From: SIG452 sp045541975
GTDB taxonomy: Bacteria; Bacillota; Clostridia; UMGS1840
Length of the DNA: 31,528 nucleotides
Direction of reading: 5' to 3'
Assembly (NCBI GenBank): GCA_045541975.1
Contig: JAZQKB010000017.1
Span: 1 to 31,528 of the forward strand
The first letter of the stretch is position 1, and each line of letters starts with the position of its first letter. The notes beneath the pieces were generated by a model. It made no database searches. It was not told the DNA's origin and saw only the letters and a list, made by a program, of their open reading frames with translations. Position numbers and translations under genes: made by a program. Positions 1-7,075 of the stretch are shown one piece after another.

Positions 1-38
1 ACCCGACCGCAATCTTTGATTGCGTTATCGGGTCGGGT
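1..38 (-). terminator. Inverted repeat after the 124-aa gene, probable terminator (cut by window edge)
   Basis: ACCCGACC (1-8) is the exact reverse complement of GGTCGGGT (31-38), and a second arm pair GCAATC/GATTGC (9-14/18-23) lies inside it. It begins just past the stop codon of the minus-strand gene at 41-415. A U-run after the stem would lie beyond position 1, so its role as an intrinsic terminator cannot be confirmed. Confidence 0.5.
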
Positions 39-40
39 TC

Positions 41-415
41 TTATTTTAGTAGTTCATCTGTCAGACGAATCATTTCGGGAGCAATTTTTTTGCGAAGTTT
101 TGTGAGGGTTTTTTGATGAATGGGATAGGCAAGTAACAACACACCGATTCCCGCAATTCCAACAAAAATGCCGGGAAGAAACCACTGGCCGGCAAATACC
201 ATACACATGCTCATACCAAGTCCCAAAATCAGGGTACCGATAATGCCCATACTCAGTGCACGGACGGTTGCTTTATTCTGAACCTCGGCATCCAGTCTGC
301 GCAGACGTTGCATGGCATCTTCTTCTTGAGGGATATATTTTTTACGGATATTTCTGACTTCTTCCTGTTCTTTGGCGGAATAGGAAAAGGAAAAGGACTG
401 TTCTTTATTGTCCAT
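41..415 (-). CDS. Small membrane protein, paralogue of the 3438-3803 product
   Basis: This is a 124-aa protein of unknown function. Residues 1-50 are charged and probably helical. Two hydrophobic segments follow (about 54-76 and 80-98), then a basic tail with Arg-Lys-Lys. It aligns along its length with the 121-aa protein at 3438-3803: both share the pattern IR-KY, EE, M, L-LD, VQ, then GMS-M, G-IGI-G, YPI, RKK and a final L-D-L-K. The ATG has a GGAGG site 9 nt upstream and lies inside the end of the 300-aa membrane protein gene (11-nt overlap), so the two are probably translationally coupled. As last gene of the two-component operon it may be an accessory or target of the system; this is inference. 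I do not recognise a named family. Confidence 0.8.
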   Translation of the reverse strand: MDNKEQSFSFSYSAKEQEEVRNIRKKYIPQEEDAMQRLRRLDAEVQNKATVRALSMGIIGTLILGLGMSMCMVFAGQWFLPGIFVGIAGIGVLLLAYPIHQKTLTKLRKKIAPEMIRLTDELLK

Positions 416-1307
416 AGGTTCTGACCTCCTGTGTTTTATCTGTCTGCTTTAATTTTTGATTGCTTCTTACAATCATATGAATTGCCATTGCAATAATCAA
501 TACCGAAAGCACGCCACCGCTCACTCCAAGAAAAATTTTTTTGGTCAATTCATCCATAGAACCATCGTTAAAGGTAGTCAGCATGGTGGATTCCAAAGTT
601 AGCATGGACACGCAGGCAGATGCCAAGCTAATTGCCTTGGATGCCGAAAAAATAGGACTGTGGTGTTTTCGGTATTTTACGAAATTAATAATGGCAAACG
701 TCAAGGCAGTAAAGGTATATGCGGCCATGGCAATGGTGGTAATTTCGTGGTGATGGAAGGTTCGGTTCCAGTACACCATAAAGAAAATAATGAAACTGAG
801 CGCCAGGTTCATGACAAGAAATATAATACCGCAGGAACGGTAGCGGATCAGTTCTTCCCGCATTTTTTCACCGGGGTGATGCTTTCTGCTGTGACGAAGC
901 AGAAAAAATCGCATCACTGCCAGCAGCAAGTAATATCCAGCCAGGGAATGGTACCAGAAGGTGTGATGATAAAAGCCAAGTCCCATCTGAAAGATAGCAT
1001 AGACAGTGTTAAAAATCAATGTACCGTATAACGAAAGATTTACCCGAAGTCTGGCATCTGCTTTCCAGATTTGAAGATACCTGTTTTCCGAGCGAAAAAC
1101 CTTGATAAAGGCAATGAGCGTGGGAAGCTTCATACACCAGACGGTCAGGGTGTAAAAACTCAGTACATACGAAAGAATAGCAACAACGGAGTCGGATTCC
1201 AGATAAATCAGAGAATACACTAAAAATGCGATTGCAACAGGAAGAAGCATCAACATCATTGCAAAGTGAGGAAACAGAATTGCTTTTCCGATTCTTTTAA
1301 AGTTCAT
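405..1307 (-). CDS. Polytopic membrane protein encoded with the two-component system
   Basis: This is a 300-aa protein with about eight hydrophobic segments (roughly 14-36, 42-62, 93-112, 119-137, 157-178, 190-210, 225-245, 258-281) and short basic loops, including a His-rich stretch near 138-146. I do not recognise a family. The ATG follows a GGAGGGGATAGC site, and the gene begins one base after the kinase stop codon. It overlaps the next gene by 11 nt. Strict coupling to a histidine kinase with almost no extracytoplasmic domain suggests this protein could help sense a membrane signal, but nothing in the sequence proves that. Confidence 0.8.
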   Translation of the reverse strand: MNFKRIGKAILFPHFAMMLMLLPVAIAFLVYSLIYLESDSVVAILSYVLSFYTLTVWCMKLPTLIAFIKVFRSENRYLQIWKADARLRVNLSLYGTLIFNTVYAIFQMGLGFYHHTFWYHSLAGYYLLLAVMRFFLLRHSRKHHPGEKMREELIRYRSCGIIFLVMNLALSFIIFFMVYWNRTFHHHEITTIAMAAYTFTALTFAIINFVKYRKHHSPIFSASKAISLASACVSMLTLESTMLTTFNDGSMDELTKKIFLGVSGGVLSVLIIAMAIHMIVRSNQKLKQTDKTQEVRTYGQ

Positions 1308-1308
1308 G

Positions 1309-2379
1309 CTATCCCCTCCGTATTCTCACCGTGAAGGTTGTGCCAACTCCCACGGAGCTTTCCACATGGATTTCTCCCTGCAGAATGTCTATCACTTTTT
1401 TTACCAGAGCCAGTCCCAAACCGTTCCCACGGGTGGCACGGGAAGTATCTCCCTGATAGAATTTTTCAAAAATATGAGCACCTACCTCTGCACTCATACC
1501 GCAACCTGTATCTGCCACTTTTACAACGGCGTGATGAGGAGTTGCGCTCATCGTAACACTGACAGTTCCGCCTGATTCCGTAAATTTAAAGGCATTGGAA
1601 AACAGATTGTTCCATACTAAACTTAAAAGCTCGCTGTCTGCTTTGACCATCACGTTTTCCGCAATGTCTGTTTGGATTTCGATTTGGGATTTTTCCCACA
1701 CAGTTTCATACCGCAATAAGCATTCGCAAAGCTGTTCGCCTAGGTTAAATTCTGTAGCATCAGGATAAATCTGCTGGTTTTCCAGTCGGTTCAGCTTTAA
1801 AATGTTGGTCATCATATCTGCCATACGGCGGGATGCATCTGTTACCGCTTTGGCATATTCTATCCGTTTTTCGGTGGGTAAGTCAGGCGATTGCAACAGA
1901 GTGCCGTAATTTTGCATCACGCTTAAGGGAGTTTTTATTTCATGGGACACATTGGCAATAAAATCTGTACGCAATGTTTCCACGCTGTTAAGCTCCTTTG
2001 CCATTTGATTGAAGCAATCGGCAATCCGGTCAAAACTGTCATCAGCGCCAAAGCTTTTGTGTGGCTTGATGCGAACGGAAAAGTCGCCCTCAATGATTTT
2101 CTCGGCAGCGTCGGTAATTCGCTTGACAGGACGCTCTAAAATCATTTTTCGACGGAACGCATCCAACATCGTGAATAATAAACTTAAAAACAGTACATTT
2201 AAAAAGGTGATTTTCGCAGCGGTGCCGATATTTTCATCCGTCAGCGTAAGATTTAAGCTATCTCGCAGGATGGACACAAAAAGCATGGTACTGCAGGTAA
2301 TCACAAAGGCAACCAGCGCAAAAAACAGAAAATATTGATTGAGCCATTTTAAACTTTTTTCAACTGCACTTTTTTTCAC
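1309..2379 (-). CDS. HAMP-domain sensor histidine kinase with a minimal extracytoplasmic loop
   Basis: This is a 356-aa membrane kinase that should phosphorylate the response regulator encoded just upstream. TM1 is about 15-37 and TM2 about 53-73, leaving an outside loop of only some 15-20 residues. A HAMP linker follows (about 74-130), then the HisKA box with ANVSHEIKTPLS and phospho-acceptor His146. The HATPase_c domain shows its N box (WNNLFSNAFKF), G1 box (DTGCGMS) and G2 box (GNGLGLAL). All catalytic motifs are intact. The start overlaps the end of the regulator gene by 4 nt (ATGA). The short loop resembles intramembrane-sensing kinases such as BceS or LiaS, which depend on partner membrane proteins; the ligand cannot be read from sequence. 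Confidence 0.95.
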   Translation of the reverse strand: MKKSAVEKSLKWLNQYFLFFALVAFVITCSTMLFVSILRDSLNLTLTDENIGTAAKITFLNVLFLSLLFTMLDAFRRKMILERPVKRITDAAEKIIEGDFSVRIKPHKSFGADDSFDRIADCFNQMAKELNSVETLRTDFIANVSHEIKTPLSVMQNYGTLLQSPDLPTEKRIEYAKAVTDASRRMADMMTNILKLNRLENQQIYPDATEFNLGEQLCECLLRYETVWEKSQIEIQTDIAENVMVKADSELLSLVWNNLFSNAFKFTESGGTVSVTMSATPHHAVVKVADTGCGMSAEVGAHIFEKFYQGDTSRATRGNGLGLALVKKVIDILQGEIHVESSVGVGTTFTVRIRRG

Positions 2380-3047
2380 TTGATCACCGCCTTATAACCC
2401 AGTCCGTGAACGGTTTTTAATTCAAAATCCGTACAGTGGGACAATTTGGCACGAAGCTTGGTGATATAAACGTCCACAGCTCTGGGAGCGGTTTCAGTTT
2501 CCACATCCCAAAATTCATCCATCAGCTGGGTACGGGTAAAGGTTTTTTTGGGATAGGACAGCAACTTATATAAAATGCCAAATTCCCGATTGGTAAGAGA
2601 AATTTCTTCTCCGTTCAGATAGGCAGTATGCTCATCAGCATCCATCACAAAGGAGCCGATTTCCAGTTTTCGGGACTGAGCAATTTTGGCACGACGAAGA
2701 AGGGCGCCGATTCGTAAAAACAGCTCGTCCAGATCAATTGGCTTCACCATATAATCGTCCACTCCTATGCGAAAGCCTCTTTGTTTTGAGGCAATGTCAT
2801 CCCGAGCAGTCATAAACAAAATGGGAATATCAGCATTTAGTTCCCGTACCGTTTTGGCAAATTCAAAGCCGTCAATTTCAGGCATCATAATATCGGACAC
2901 GATTAAATCAAACACAGTTTCATACATAGCGTCATAAGCTTCTTCTGCCCGAAGACAGCCCACTGCCTCATATCCCGAACGATTTAAAAAGGTGCAGACT
3001 GTTTGATTTAAGTCACGGTCATCCTCTACCACCAATATTTTAAACAC
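2376..3047 (-). CDS. OmpR/PhoB-family response regulator
   Basis: This is a 223-aa DNA-binding regulator partnered with the adjacent histidine kinase. The receiver domain spans 1-115 with the acidic pair E8-D9-D10, phospho-acceptor D52 (VSDIMMPE) and the conserved KP near 100. A winged-helix DNA-binding domain spans about 125-223 and ends in GLGYK. I chose a GTG start at 3045-3047 because a GGAGGTGG site sits 7 nt upstream and the receiver fold begins immediately (FKILVVEDD). The longer frame upstream (to 3152) would add an unlikely N-terminal tail and would overlap the promoter. It is first of four genes. Its promoter has two TTAACA half-sites 11 bp apart, suggesting autoregulation. Confidence 0.93.
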   Translation of the reverse strand: MFKILVVEDDRDLNQTVCTFLNRSGYEAVGCLRAEEAYDAMYETVFDLIVSDIMMPEIDGFEFAKTVRELNADIPILFMTARDDIASKQRGFRIGVDDYMVKPIDLDELFLRIGALLRRAKIAQSRKLEIGSFVMDADEHTAYLNGEEISLTNREFGILYKLLSYPKKTFTRTQLMDEFWDVETETAPRAVDVYITKLRAKLSHCTDFELKTVHGLGYKAVIK

Positions 3048-3075
3048 AATACCACCTCCGTGTGTGTACTTTTTG

Positions 3076-3115
3076 ATAGTATCATCATACAACCCAAATG
3101 TTAAAGTTTTGTTAA
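3076..3115 (-). promoter_or_regulatory. Promoter of the two-component operon with PhoB-class direct repeats
   Basis: Read on the minus strand, TTAACA at 3110-3115 is followed after 5 nt by TTAACA at 3099-3104, then a 17-nt spacer and TACTAT (3076-3081) as -10. The downstream half-site doubles as the -35. Six-base half-sites repeated every 11 bp are the classic arrangement for OmpR/PhoB-family dimers, for example the B. subtilis Pho box. That the adjacent regulator binds here is inference. Confidence 0.6.
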
Positions 3116-3129
3116 CATTTTGCATTTTG

Positions 3130-3165
3130 AAAAAAAGAAACGGCAATGTCAATTTGACATTGCCG
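3130..3165 (-). terminator. Intrinsic terminator of the 121-aa/83-aa unit
   Basis: CGGCAATGTCAA (3141-3152) and its exact complement (3154-3165) form a 12-bp perfect stem with a 1-nt centre, so the real loop opens a few pairs. On the minus strand it is followed by TTTCTTTTTTT. It separates the 83-aa gene from the two-component operon promoter. Confidence 0.85.
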
Positions 3166-3175
3166 CTGAAACCTA

Positions 3176-3427
3176 TTATTTGGTTGCTTTTGTTGCTGCA
3201 ATCTGTTGCTCAGCTTCTTCTTTGCGACGGGTTGCTTCGGTAAGCTGTTCTTCTTGTTTTGCCTGCATCTTTGCTTTATGGGTTGCGGGATTTCCCATTG
3301 CCTTTGCTTCTTCCCACTGCGCTTTGGATTCTGCTTTTACCGCTTCAAACTGTGCTTTATCCACCTCGTGTTGCGCTTTGGCACTTTCTTTCATATCGCG
3401 GAATGCATTTTTCAAAAATTCTTTCAT
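3176..3427 (-). CDS. 83-aa charged, predicted helical (coiled-coil-like) protein
   Basis: This is a soluble protein dominated by Ala, Lys, Glu and Gln, with no signal peptide or hydrophobic segment, and almost certainly a long amphipathic helix. It begins MKEFLKNAFRDMKE. The ATG has an AGGAGAAACC site upstream. It lies 10 nt after the 121-aa membrane protein gene and is followed by a strong terminator, so the two form a bicistronic unit. No function is assignable. A helical partner for the small membrane protein, as in envelope-stress loci that pair a membrane protein with a PspA/LiaH-like helical protein, is possible but unproven. Confidence 0.8.
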   Translation of the reverse strand: MKEFLKNAFRDMKESAKAQHEVDKAQFEAVKAESKAQWEEAKAMGNPATHKAKMQAKQEEQLTEATRRKEEAEQQIAATKATK

Positions 3428-3437
3428 CTGGTTTCTC

Positions 3438-3803
3438 CTATTCTTTCATCAGTTGATCGCTTAATGCAAAAATTTCATTTGCATATTTTTTACGGCGCAC
3501 ATTCAGAATTGTTTTATAAATCGGATAGTTTACAATGACCATTAAAAGTCCGATAATACCAATGATAATTCCTAATACCATAGGATTTGGAATACTGAGA
3601 ATTGCGGCAATATCAGTCATTACAAGACTCATGCCACTGCCCATTACTAACGCTGCAATACTTCCGAAAATGTAAGCAAACAGATTGGCGGGGCGTTGCA
3701 CCTTTTTATCTAACTGTTTTAAGGTGTCGAGCATGCTTGTTTCTTCTTTCTGATACTTGGAACGGATGTTCTGAATAATAAAATTCTGGTCGTTTAAATT
3801 CAT
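3438..3803 (-). CDS. Small membrane protein, paralogue of the 41-415 product
   Basis: This is a 121-aa protein with a charged helical N-terminus (1-40), two hydrophobic segments (about 43-66 and 73-95) and a basic tail with RRKKYANE. It shares IR-KY, EE, M, L-LD, VQ, GMS-M, G-IIGIIG, YPIY and RKK with the 124-aa protein at 41-415, so the locus carries a dispersed duplication. The start follows an AAGGAGGAATTTACC site. It is first gene of a short unit with the 83-aa protein and has its own promoter with three TTAACA half-sites. Function unknown. Shared operator sequence with the two-component operon suggests it is a target of that system. Confidence 0.82.
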   Translation of the reverse strand: MNLNDQNFIIQNIRSKYQKEETSMLDTLKQLDKKVQRPANLFAYIFGSIAALVMGSGMSLVMTDIAAILSIPNPMVLGIIIGIIGLLMVIVNYPIYKTILNVRRKKYANEIFALSDQLMKE

Positions 3804-3838
3804 GGTAAATTCCTCCTTGTTTTCATCTTACAAGGCAG

Positions 3839-3892
3839 ATTATAACGGGTGCTTGTTAAAAAAGTTTTTATAAAATGTTAATTTTTTGTTAA
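3839..3892 (-). promoter_or_regulatory. Promoter with three TTAACA half-sites in 11-bp register
   Basis: On the minus strand TTAACA occurs at 3887-3892, 3876-3881 and 3854-3859. Their spacings are 11 and 22 bp, exactly in register. A TATAAT-type -10 lies at 3839-3844, with no good -35 at 17 bp (AAACTT there), which fits an activator-dependent promoter. The same half-site and phasing occur at 3099-3115. Confidence 0.55.
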
Positions 3893-3927
3893 TTTTATGA
3901 AAATATTATAAACACATAAAAACATGA

Positions 3928-4041
3928 ACATTTATTGATATTGTTGCCGGTTTGCTTTTACGAACAGAAACAATCGTGCCGCAGGAAAATATTGTGCCTG
4001 AAGTTATGAGCTTAGCAGACAGATTTTTCATCAAACCATAA
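3928..4041 (+). pseudogene. Possible gene remnant: 37 open codons without a start
   Basis: The plus-strand frame from 3928 to the TAA at 4039-4041 reads TFIDIVAGLLLRTETIV and continues with MSLADRFFIKP before the stop. The composition looks protein-like, but there is no ATG near its beginning, no ribosome binding site, and a TGA lies directly upstream. It may be the decayed 3' end of a lost gene or chance. The rest of the 280-nt gap at 3804-4083 holds the promoter at 3839-3892 and the terminator at 4041-4084. Confidence 0.2.
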
Positions 4042-4084
4042 AAAAATACCGCTGCATATTTTGATATATGTAACGGTATTTTTT
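4041..4084 (-). terminator. Terminator of the rlmD-type gene
   Basis: AAAAAATACCG (4041-4051) pairs with CGGTATTTTTT (4074-4084), with inner pairing CATAT/ATATG. There are U-runs on both strands. It sits immediately after the minus-strand methyltransferase stop codon. Confidence 0.8.
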
Positions 4085-5457
4085 TATAGTTCCTTTTTTT
4101 GTAACCGGGTCACACATTCGCAGTGAAAAGTTCTGGGGAATAAATCAAAAGGATAAACGGTATCAGCCTGATAGCCGTTTTCAGTCAGATATTTCATGTC
4201 CCGGGCAAGGGTAGCCGGGTTACAACTGATATATACAATTGCTTTTGGCCGAATTTCTGTCAGCATTTGAAGCAGAGATTCATCACAGCCGCTACGGGGG
4301 GGATCTAACACAACGGCATCTGGGATAATTCCTTGTTGTACCAGATTGGGAGCTTCCTCTTCAGCCTTCCCACAGATAAATTCCACATTTTGAATGCCAT
4401 TTGCAGCACAGTTCATCTTAGCATCTTCTATCGCAGGAGCACAACTTTCAATTCCGTAAACTTTCTTAGCTTTTTTGGAAAGATTTAATGTGATTGTTCC
4501 GATTCCGCAATATAAATCAAATACTGTTTCGTAATCATCTGCTAAAAGAGACAATGCTTTTTGATATAGCTTTTCAGCCTGTAATGTATTCACCTGATAA
4601 AAGGAGGGTAGCGAAATTCCAAAAGAAATTCCGTTCATCAAATCGTTCAGGTATTTTTTTCCATAAAGCGTAATGGTTGTATCTCCTAAAATGACGTTTG
4701 TTTTTTTGGTGTTTAGATTGACAGCAATGCTGACAATAGAGGGATTTACTGCAAGCAGTTTTTTGATTAAGGAATCTGTATGTAAAGCGGCTTCCACATT
4801 CTGTTTCAGATTGACTACCAAACCAACCATAATTTCGCCGGAATGTTCACCTCGGCGAATAAAAATATGACGTACAATACCGGAGTGTGTTTCTTCCACA
4901 TACGGTTTAATCTGATAGTTTTGCAAATGAGAAAGGATGCATTCAGAAATGTCGAAAAATTCAGGATAGGTGATATTGCACTGGCGGCACGGGATGATTT
5001 CGTGAGTTCTGGCACGGTAAAAACCGGAAACGATGTGTTGTTCTTTGTCGTATCCTACCGGAAGAAGCATTTTATTTCGATAAGCGTCTTTTCTGGGAGA
5101 TGGTTCGGTAGGAGCAATGTCAGAAAAATTGCTACCCATAGGACGGAAGGCATTCTGAACCAACTGCCGTTTGATGTTGCATTCGTTTTCATAAGTCGTA
5201 TGATGAAACACGCAGCCTCCGCACTGTTTTGCCACAGGGCATACCGACTCAATTCTGTGTTGAGAAGGGGAGAGCAGTTTTTCGATTTTGCCGTAAGCAG
5301 AGTTTTTCAGTACTTTTAAGATTTTTACTTCTGCTTTTTCGCCAATTAGAAGCTCCGGTACAAACACCACAAATCCATCGTCTGTTTTTCCAATTCCGCT
5401 TCCGTTATGAGCAATGTCGGTTACCGTAACGGTTACCATTTCATTTTTCTTTAACAT
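4084..5457 (-). CDS. rlmD: 23S rRNA (uracil-5-)-methyltransferase, RlmD/TrmA family
   Basis: This is a 457-aa SAM-dependent enzyme that makes 5-methyluridine in 23S rRNA. Residues 1-60 form a TRAM RNA-binding domain. Cys73, Cys79 and Cys82 (CPVAKQCGGC) plus a later Cys in IPCRQC give the iron-sulfur cluster pattern of RumA-type enzymes. The methyltransferase domain shows FDLYCGIGT (SAM site), DPPRSG and the catalytic Cys in YISCNPATLARD. Firmicute relatives (RlmCD) methylate two positions; which applies here cannot be told. No ribosome binding site lies at normal distance from the ATG: the nearest AGAAAGGA is 29 nt upstream with a hairpin between. It is a single gene with its own terminator. 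Confidence 0.92.
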   Translation of the reverse strand: MLKKNEMVTVTVTDIAHNGSGIGKTDDGFVVFVPELLIGEKAEVKILKVLKNSAYGKIEKLLSPSQHRIESVCPVAKQCGGCVFHHTTYENECNIKRQLVQNAFRPMGSNFSDIAPTEPSPRKDAYRNKMLLPVGYDKEQHIVSGFYRARTHEIIPCRQCNITYPEFFDISECILSHLQNYQIKPYVEETHSGIVRHIFIRRGEHSGEIMVGLVVNLKQNVEAALHTDSLIKKLLAVNPSIVSIAVNLNTKKTNVILGDTTITLYGKKYLNDLMNGISFGISLPSFYQVNTLQAEKLYQKALSLLADDYETVFDLYCGIGTITLNLSKKAKKVYGIESCAPAIEDAKMNCAANGIQNVEFICGKAEEEAPNLVQQGIIPDAVVLDPPRSGCDESLLQMLTEIRPKAIVYISCNPATLARDMKYLTENGYQADTVYPFDLFPRTFHCECVTRLQKKEL

Positions 5458-5549
5458 ATTATATATAAGAAGTTGAAACTTCTTGATCCTTTCTGGTAGT
5501 CAAACCGGAAAATTGTGGGAAATCTGTTGAAATCCGTTGAGTTGTTGTT

Positions 5550-5578
5550 ATTTTAACACAAAAGTAAATGAATTTCAA
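5550..5578 (-). promoter_or_regulatory. Promoter of the rlmD-type gene
   Basis: On the minus strand: TTGAAA (5573-5578), 17-nt spacer, TAAAAT (5550-5555). The leader to the ATG is about 85 nt and contains the AGAAGTT/AACTTCT hairpin at 5468-5483. Confidence 0.55.
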
Positions 5579-5664
5579 CCCCCTTTTTTGACACGTTATG
5601 CAAAATGTATAAAATAAATTTGATTTTTTTGGTGAATTAACCACTTTTCTTTTTGAAATAACTG

Positions 5665-5673
5665 TGTTATAAT
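5665..5673 (+). promoter_or_regulatory. Extended -10 promoter of the MsmX/UgpC-type ATPase gene
   Basis: TGTTATAAT gives an extended -10 (TG-n-TATAAT) 38 nt before the ATG. The -35 region is poor (TTTTCT at 5645-5650), as is usual for extended -10 promoters. Confidence 0.5.
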
Positions 5674-5711
5674 GAGTCCATAGTAAAATTTTAACATGGG
5701 GGTAAATTGTA

Positions 5712-6827
5712 ATGGCAGGTTTAATTTTAAAAAATCTCTGCAAAGTTTATGAAGGCAGTCAGCAGAAATCTGTTGATAATTTCTGTCTGGATATTGAAGA
5801 TAAAGAGTTTATCATTCTGGTTGGTCCTTCCGGTTGCGGTAAGTCCACTACCTTAAGAATGATTGCTGGTTTGGAAGAAATCACCAGCGGTGAACTGTAT
5901 ATTGGTGACACTCTGATGAACGATGTGTCTCCCAAAAACAGAGATATTGCAATGGTATTCCAGAGCTATGCACTCTATCCGCACATGACCGTGTTTGAAA
6001 ACATGGCATTTGGTCTGAAACTGAAAAAAGTTCCGAAGGCTGAAATCAAAAGAAGAGTTACCGAAGCAGCTAAAATCTTAGATATTGAACATCTGTTAGA
6101 TAGAAAACCGAAGGCTTTATCCGGCGGTCAGAGACAGCGTGTTGCACTGGGACGTGCAATCGTTAGAGAACCGAAAGTATTCTTAATGGACGAACCTCTT
6201 TCCAACCTGGATGCTAAATTGAGAGTTCAGATGAGAGCTGAAATCGGTAAACTCCATCAGAGACTGCAGACCACCTTTATCTACGTTACTCATGACCAGA
6301 CTGAAGCTATGACCATGGGTACCAGAATCGTTGTTATGAAAGATGGTGTGATTCAGCAGGTAGATACTCCTCAGAATCTGTACGATCATCCGGTAAATAT
6401 GTTCGTAGCAGGATTTATGGGTAGCCCGCAGATGAACCTGGTAACTGCAAATCTTACCGGTTCCGGTGATGATTTATATCTGGAATTTGCTTCCTGCAAA
6501 ATCAAATTACCTGCAAGCAAAATCAACGATGTTGTAAAAGAACATATTGGTCAGGAAGTTGTATTCGGTATCCGTCCTGAAGATATTCATGACGAAGAAG
6601 CATTTATTTCCGCATTCCCGGATGCATCACTGGATGTAGAAGTTGATTTCTCTGAATTAATGGGTGCAGAAACCTATCTGTATCTGTTAGCAGGTGATAA
6701 TAAATTCACTGCAAGAGTAAATCCCAGAACCACCGCAAAAACCGGTGATTCCATCAAAGTTGCATTTGATATGGAAAAACTCCATCTGTTTGATCCTGCA
6801 ACTGAACTTTCTATTACAAAAGAATAG
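5712..6827 (+). CDS. ugpC: Sugar ABC importer ATPase, MsmX/UgpC/MalK type (orphan)
   Basis: This is a 371-aa cytoplasmic ATPase that powers carbohydrate ABC importers. Walker A GPSGCGKST is at 38-46, the Q loop near 84, signature LSGGQ at 136-140, Walker B FLMDEP at 157-162, and the H-loop is in VTHDQTEA. Residues from about 240 form the MalK-like regulatory OB/TOBE region. Full length. No permease or binding protein gene is adjacent, and the gene has its own promoter and terminator. This is the situation of B. subtilis MsmX, a shared ATPase serving several importers. Codons are strongly biased (many AGA, GGT, GTT), suggesting high expression. Specificity cannot be deduced. Confidence 0.93.
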   Translation: MAGLILKNLCKVYEGSQQKSVDNFCLDIEDKEFIILVGPSGCGKSTTLRMIAGLEEITSGELYIGDTLMNDVSPKNRDIAMVFQSYALYPHMTVFENMAFGLKLKKVPKAEIKRRVTEAAKILDIEHLLDRKPKALSGGQRQRVALGRAIVREPKVFLMDEPLSNLDAKLRVQMRAEIGKLHQRLQTTFIYVTHDQTEAMTMGTRIVVMKDGVIQQVDTPQNLYDHPVNMFVAGFMGSPQMNLVTANLTGSGDDLYLEFASCKIKLPASKINDVVKEHIGQEVVFGIRPEDIHDEEAFISAFPDASLDVEVDFSELMGAETYLYLLAGDNKFTARVNPRTTAKTGDSIKVAFDMEKLHLFDPATELSITKE

Positions 6828-6833
6828 TCAAAT

Positions 6834-6865
6834 AAAAGTCTGCCCAGCCTTGGGCAGACTTTTTT
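6834..6865 (+). terminator. Intrinsic terminator after the orphan ATPase gene
   Basis: AAAAGTCTGCCCA, loop GCCT, then TGGGCAGACTTTTTT: a 13-bp perfect stem and U-run starting 7 nt after the stop codon. Confidence 0.93.
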
Positions 6866-6905
6866 GATGCATAGAAATGAAACTTTTAAAAATTGAAAGA
6901 AACAC

Positions 6906-6933
6906 TTGCAAATTGGAAAAAATATGATATAAT
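6906..6933 (+). promoter_or_regulatory. Promoter for the riboswitch-antiporter transcript
   Basis: TTGCAA (6906-6911), 16-nt spacer, TATAAT (6928-6933). The start of transcription should fall near 6940, about 30 nt before the aptamer. Confidence 0.65.
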
Positions 6934-6970
6934 ATAATTGTTTAGGAAATAGTTACCGAACAGAGAAAAT

Positions 6971-7075
6971 GAAAAGGGAGTAGCTAGCGTAATGTGAAAT
7001 GCATTGCGGTTACGGTACCGTCAGTACGATATCTTTTTAAGATATCCGGTTAGTAATGAAATGGCAAGACTTTTC
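6971..7075 (+). ncRNA. yybP-ykoY (manganese) riboswitch aptamer
   Basis: The 5' side GAAAAGGGAGTAGC and the 3' side GGCAAGACTTTTC match the conserved ends of the yybP-ykoY class, including the GGGAGTAGC and GCAAGA segments. GAAAAG (6971-6976) pairs with CTTTTC (7070-7075) as P1. Between them an internal stem (GATATC, T-rich loop, GATATC) and an ACCGTCA segment are visible. Known members sense Mn2+ and control manganese exporters and cation antiporters, which fits the CaCA antiporter 84 nt downstream. No covariance search was possible, so the assignment rests on motif recognition and context. Confidence 0.8.

Noticed and set aside
3120..3538. Cys/Phe-rich plus-strand open frames opposite the 83-aa and 121-aa genes
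   Set aside because: They mirror Lys/Glu/Ala-rich coding sequence on the minus strand. The minus-strand genes have good ribosome binding sites and a terminator.
4843..5319. 158-aa plus-strand open frame within rlmD
   Set aside because: It is opposite a well-supported rRNA methyltransferase with all motifs, and has no ribosome binding site or recognisable domain.
5459..5743. 94-aa minus-strand open frame upstream of rlmD
   Set aside because: It overlaps both promoters and the start of the plus-strand ATPase gene. Composition is random, with no ribosome binding site.
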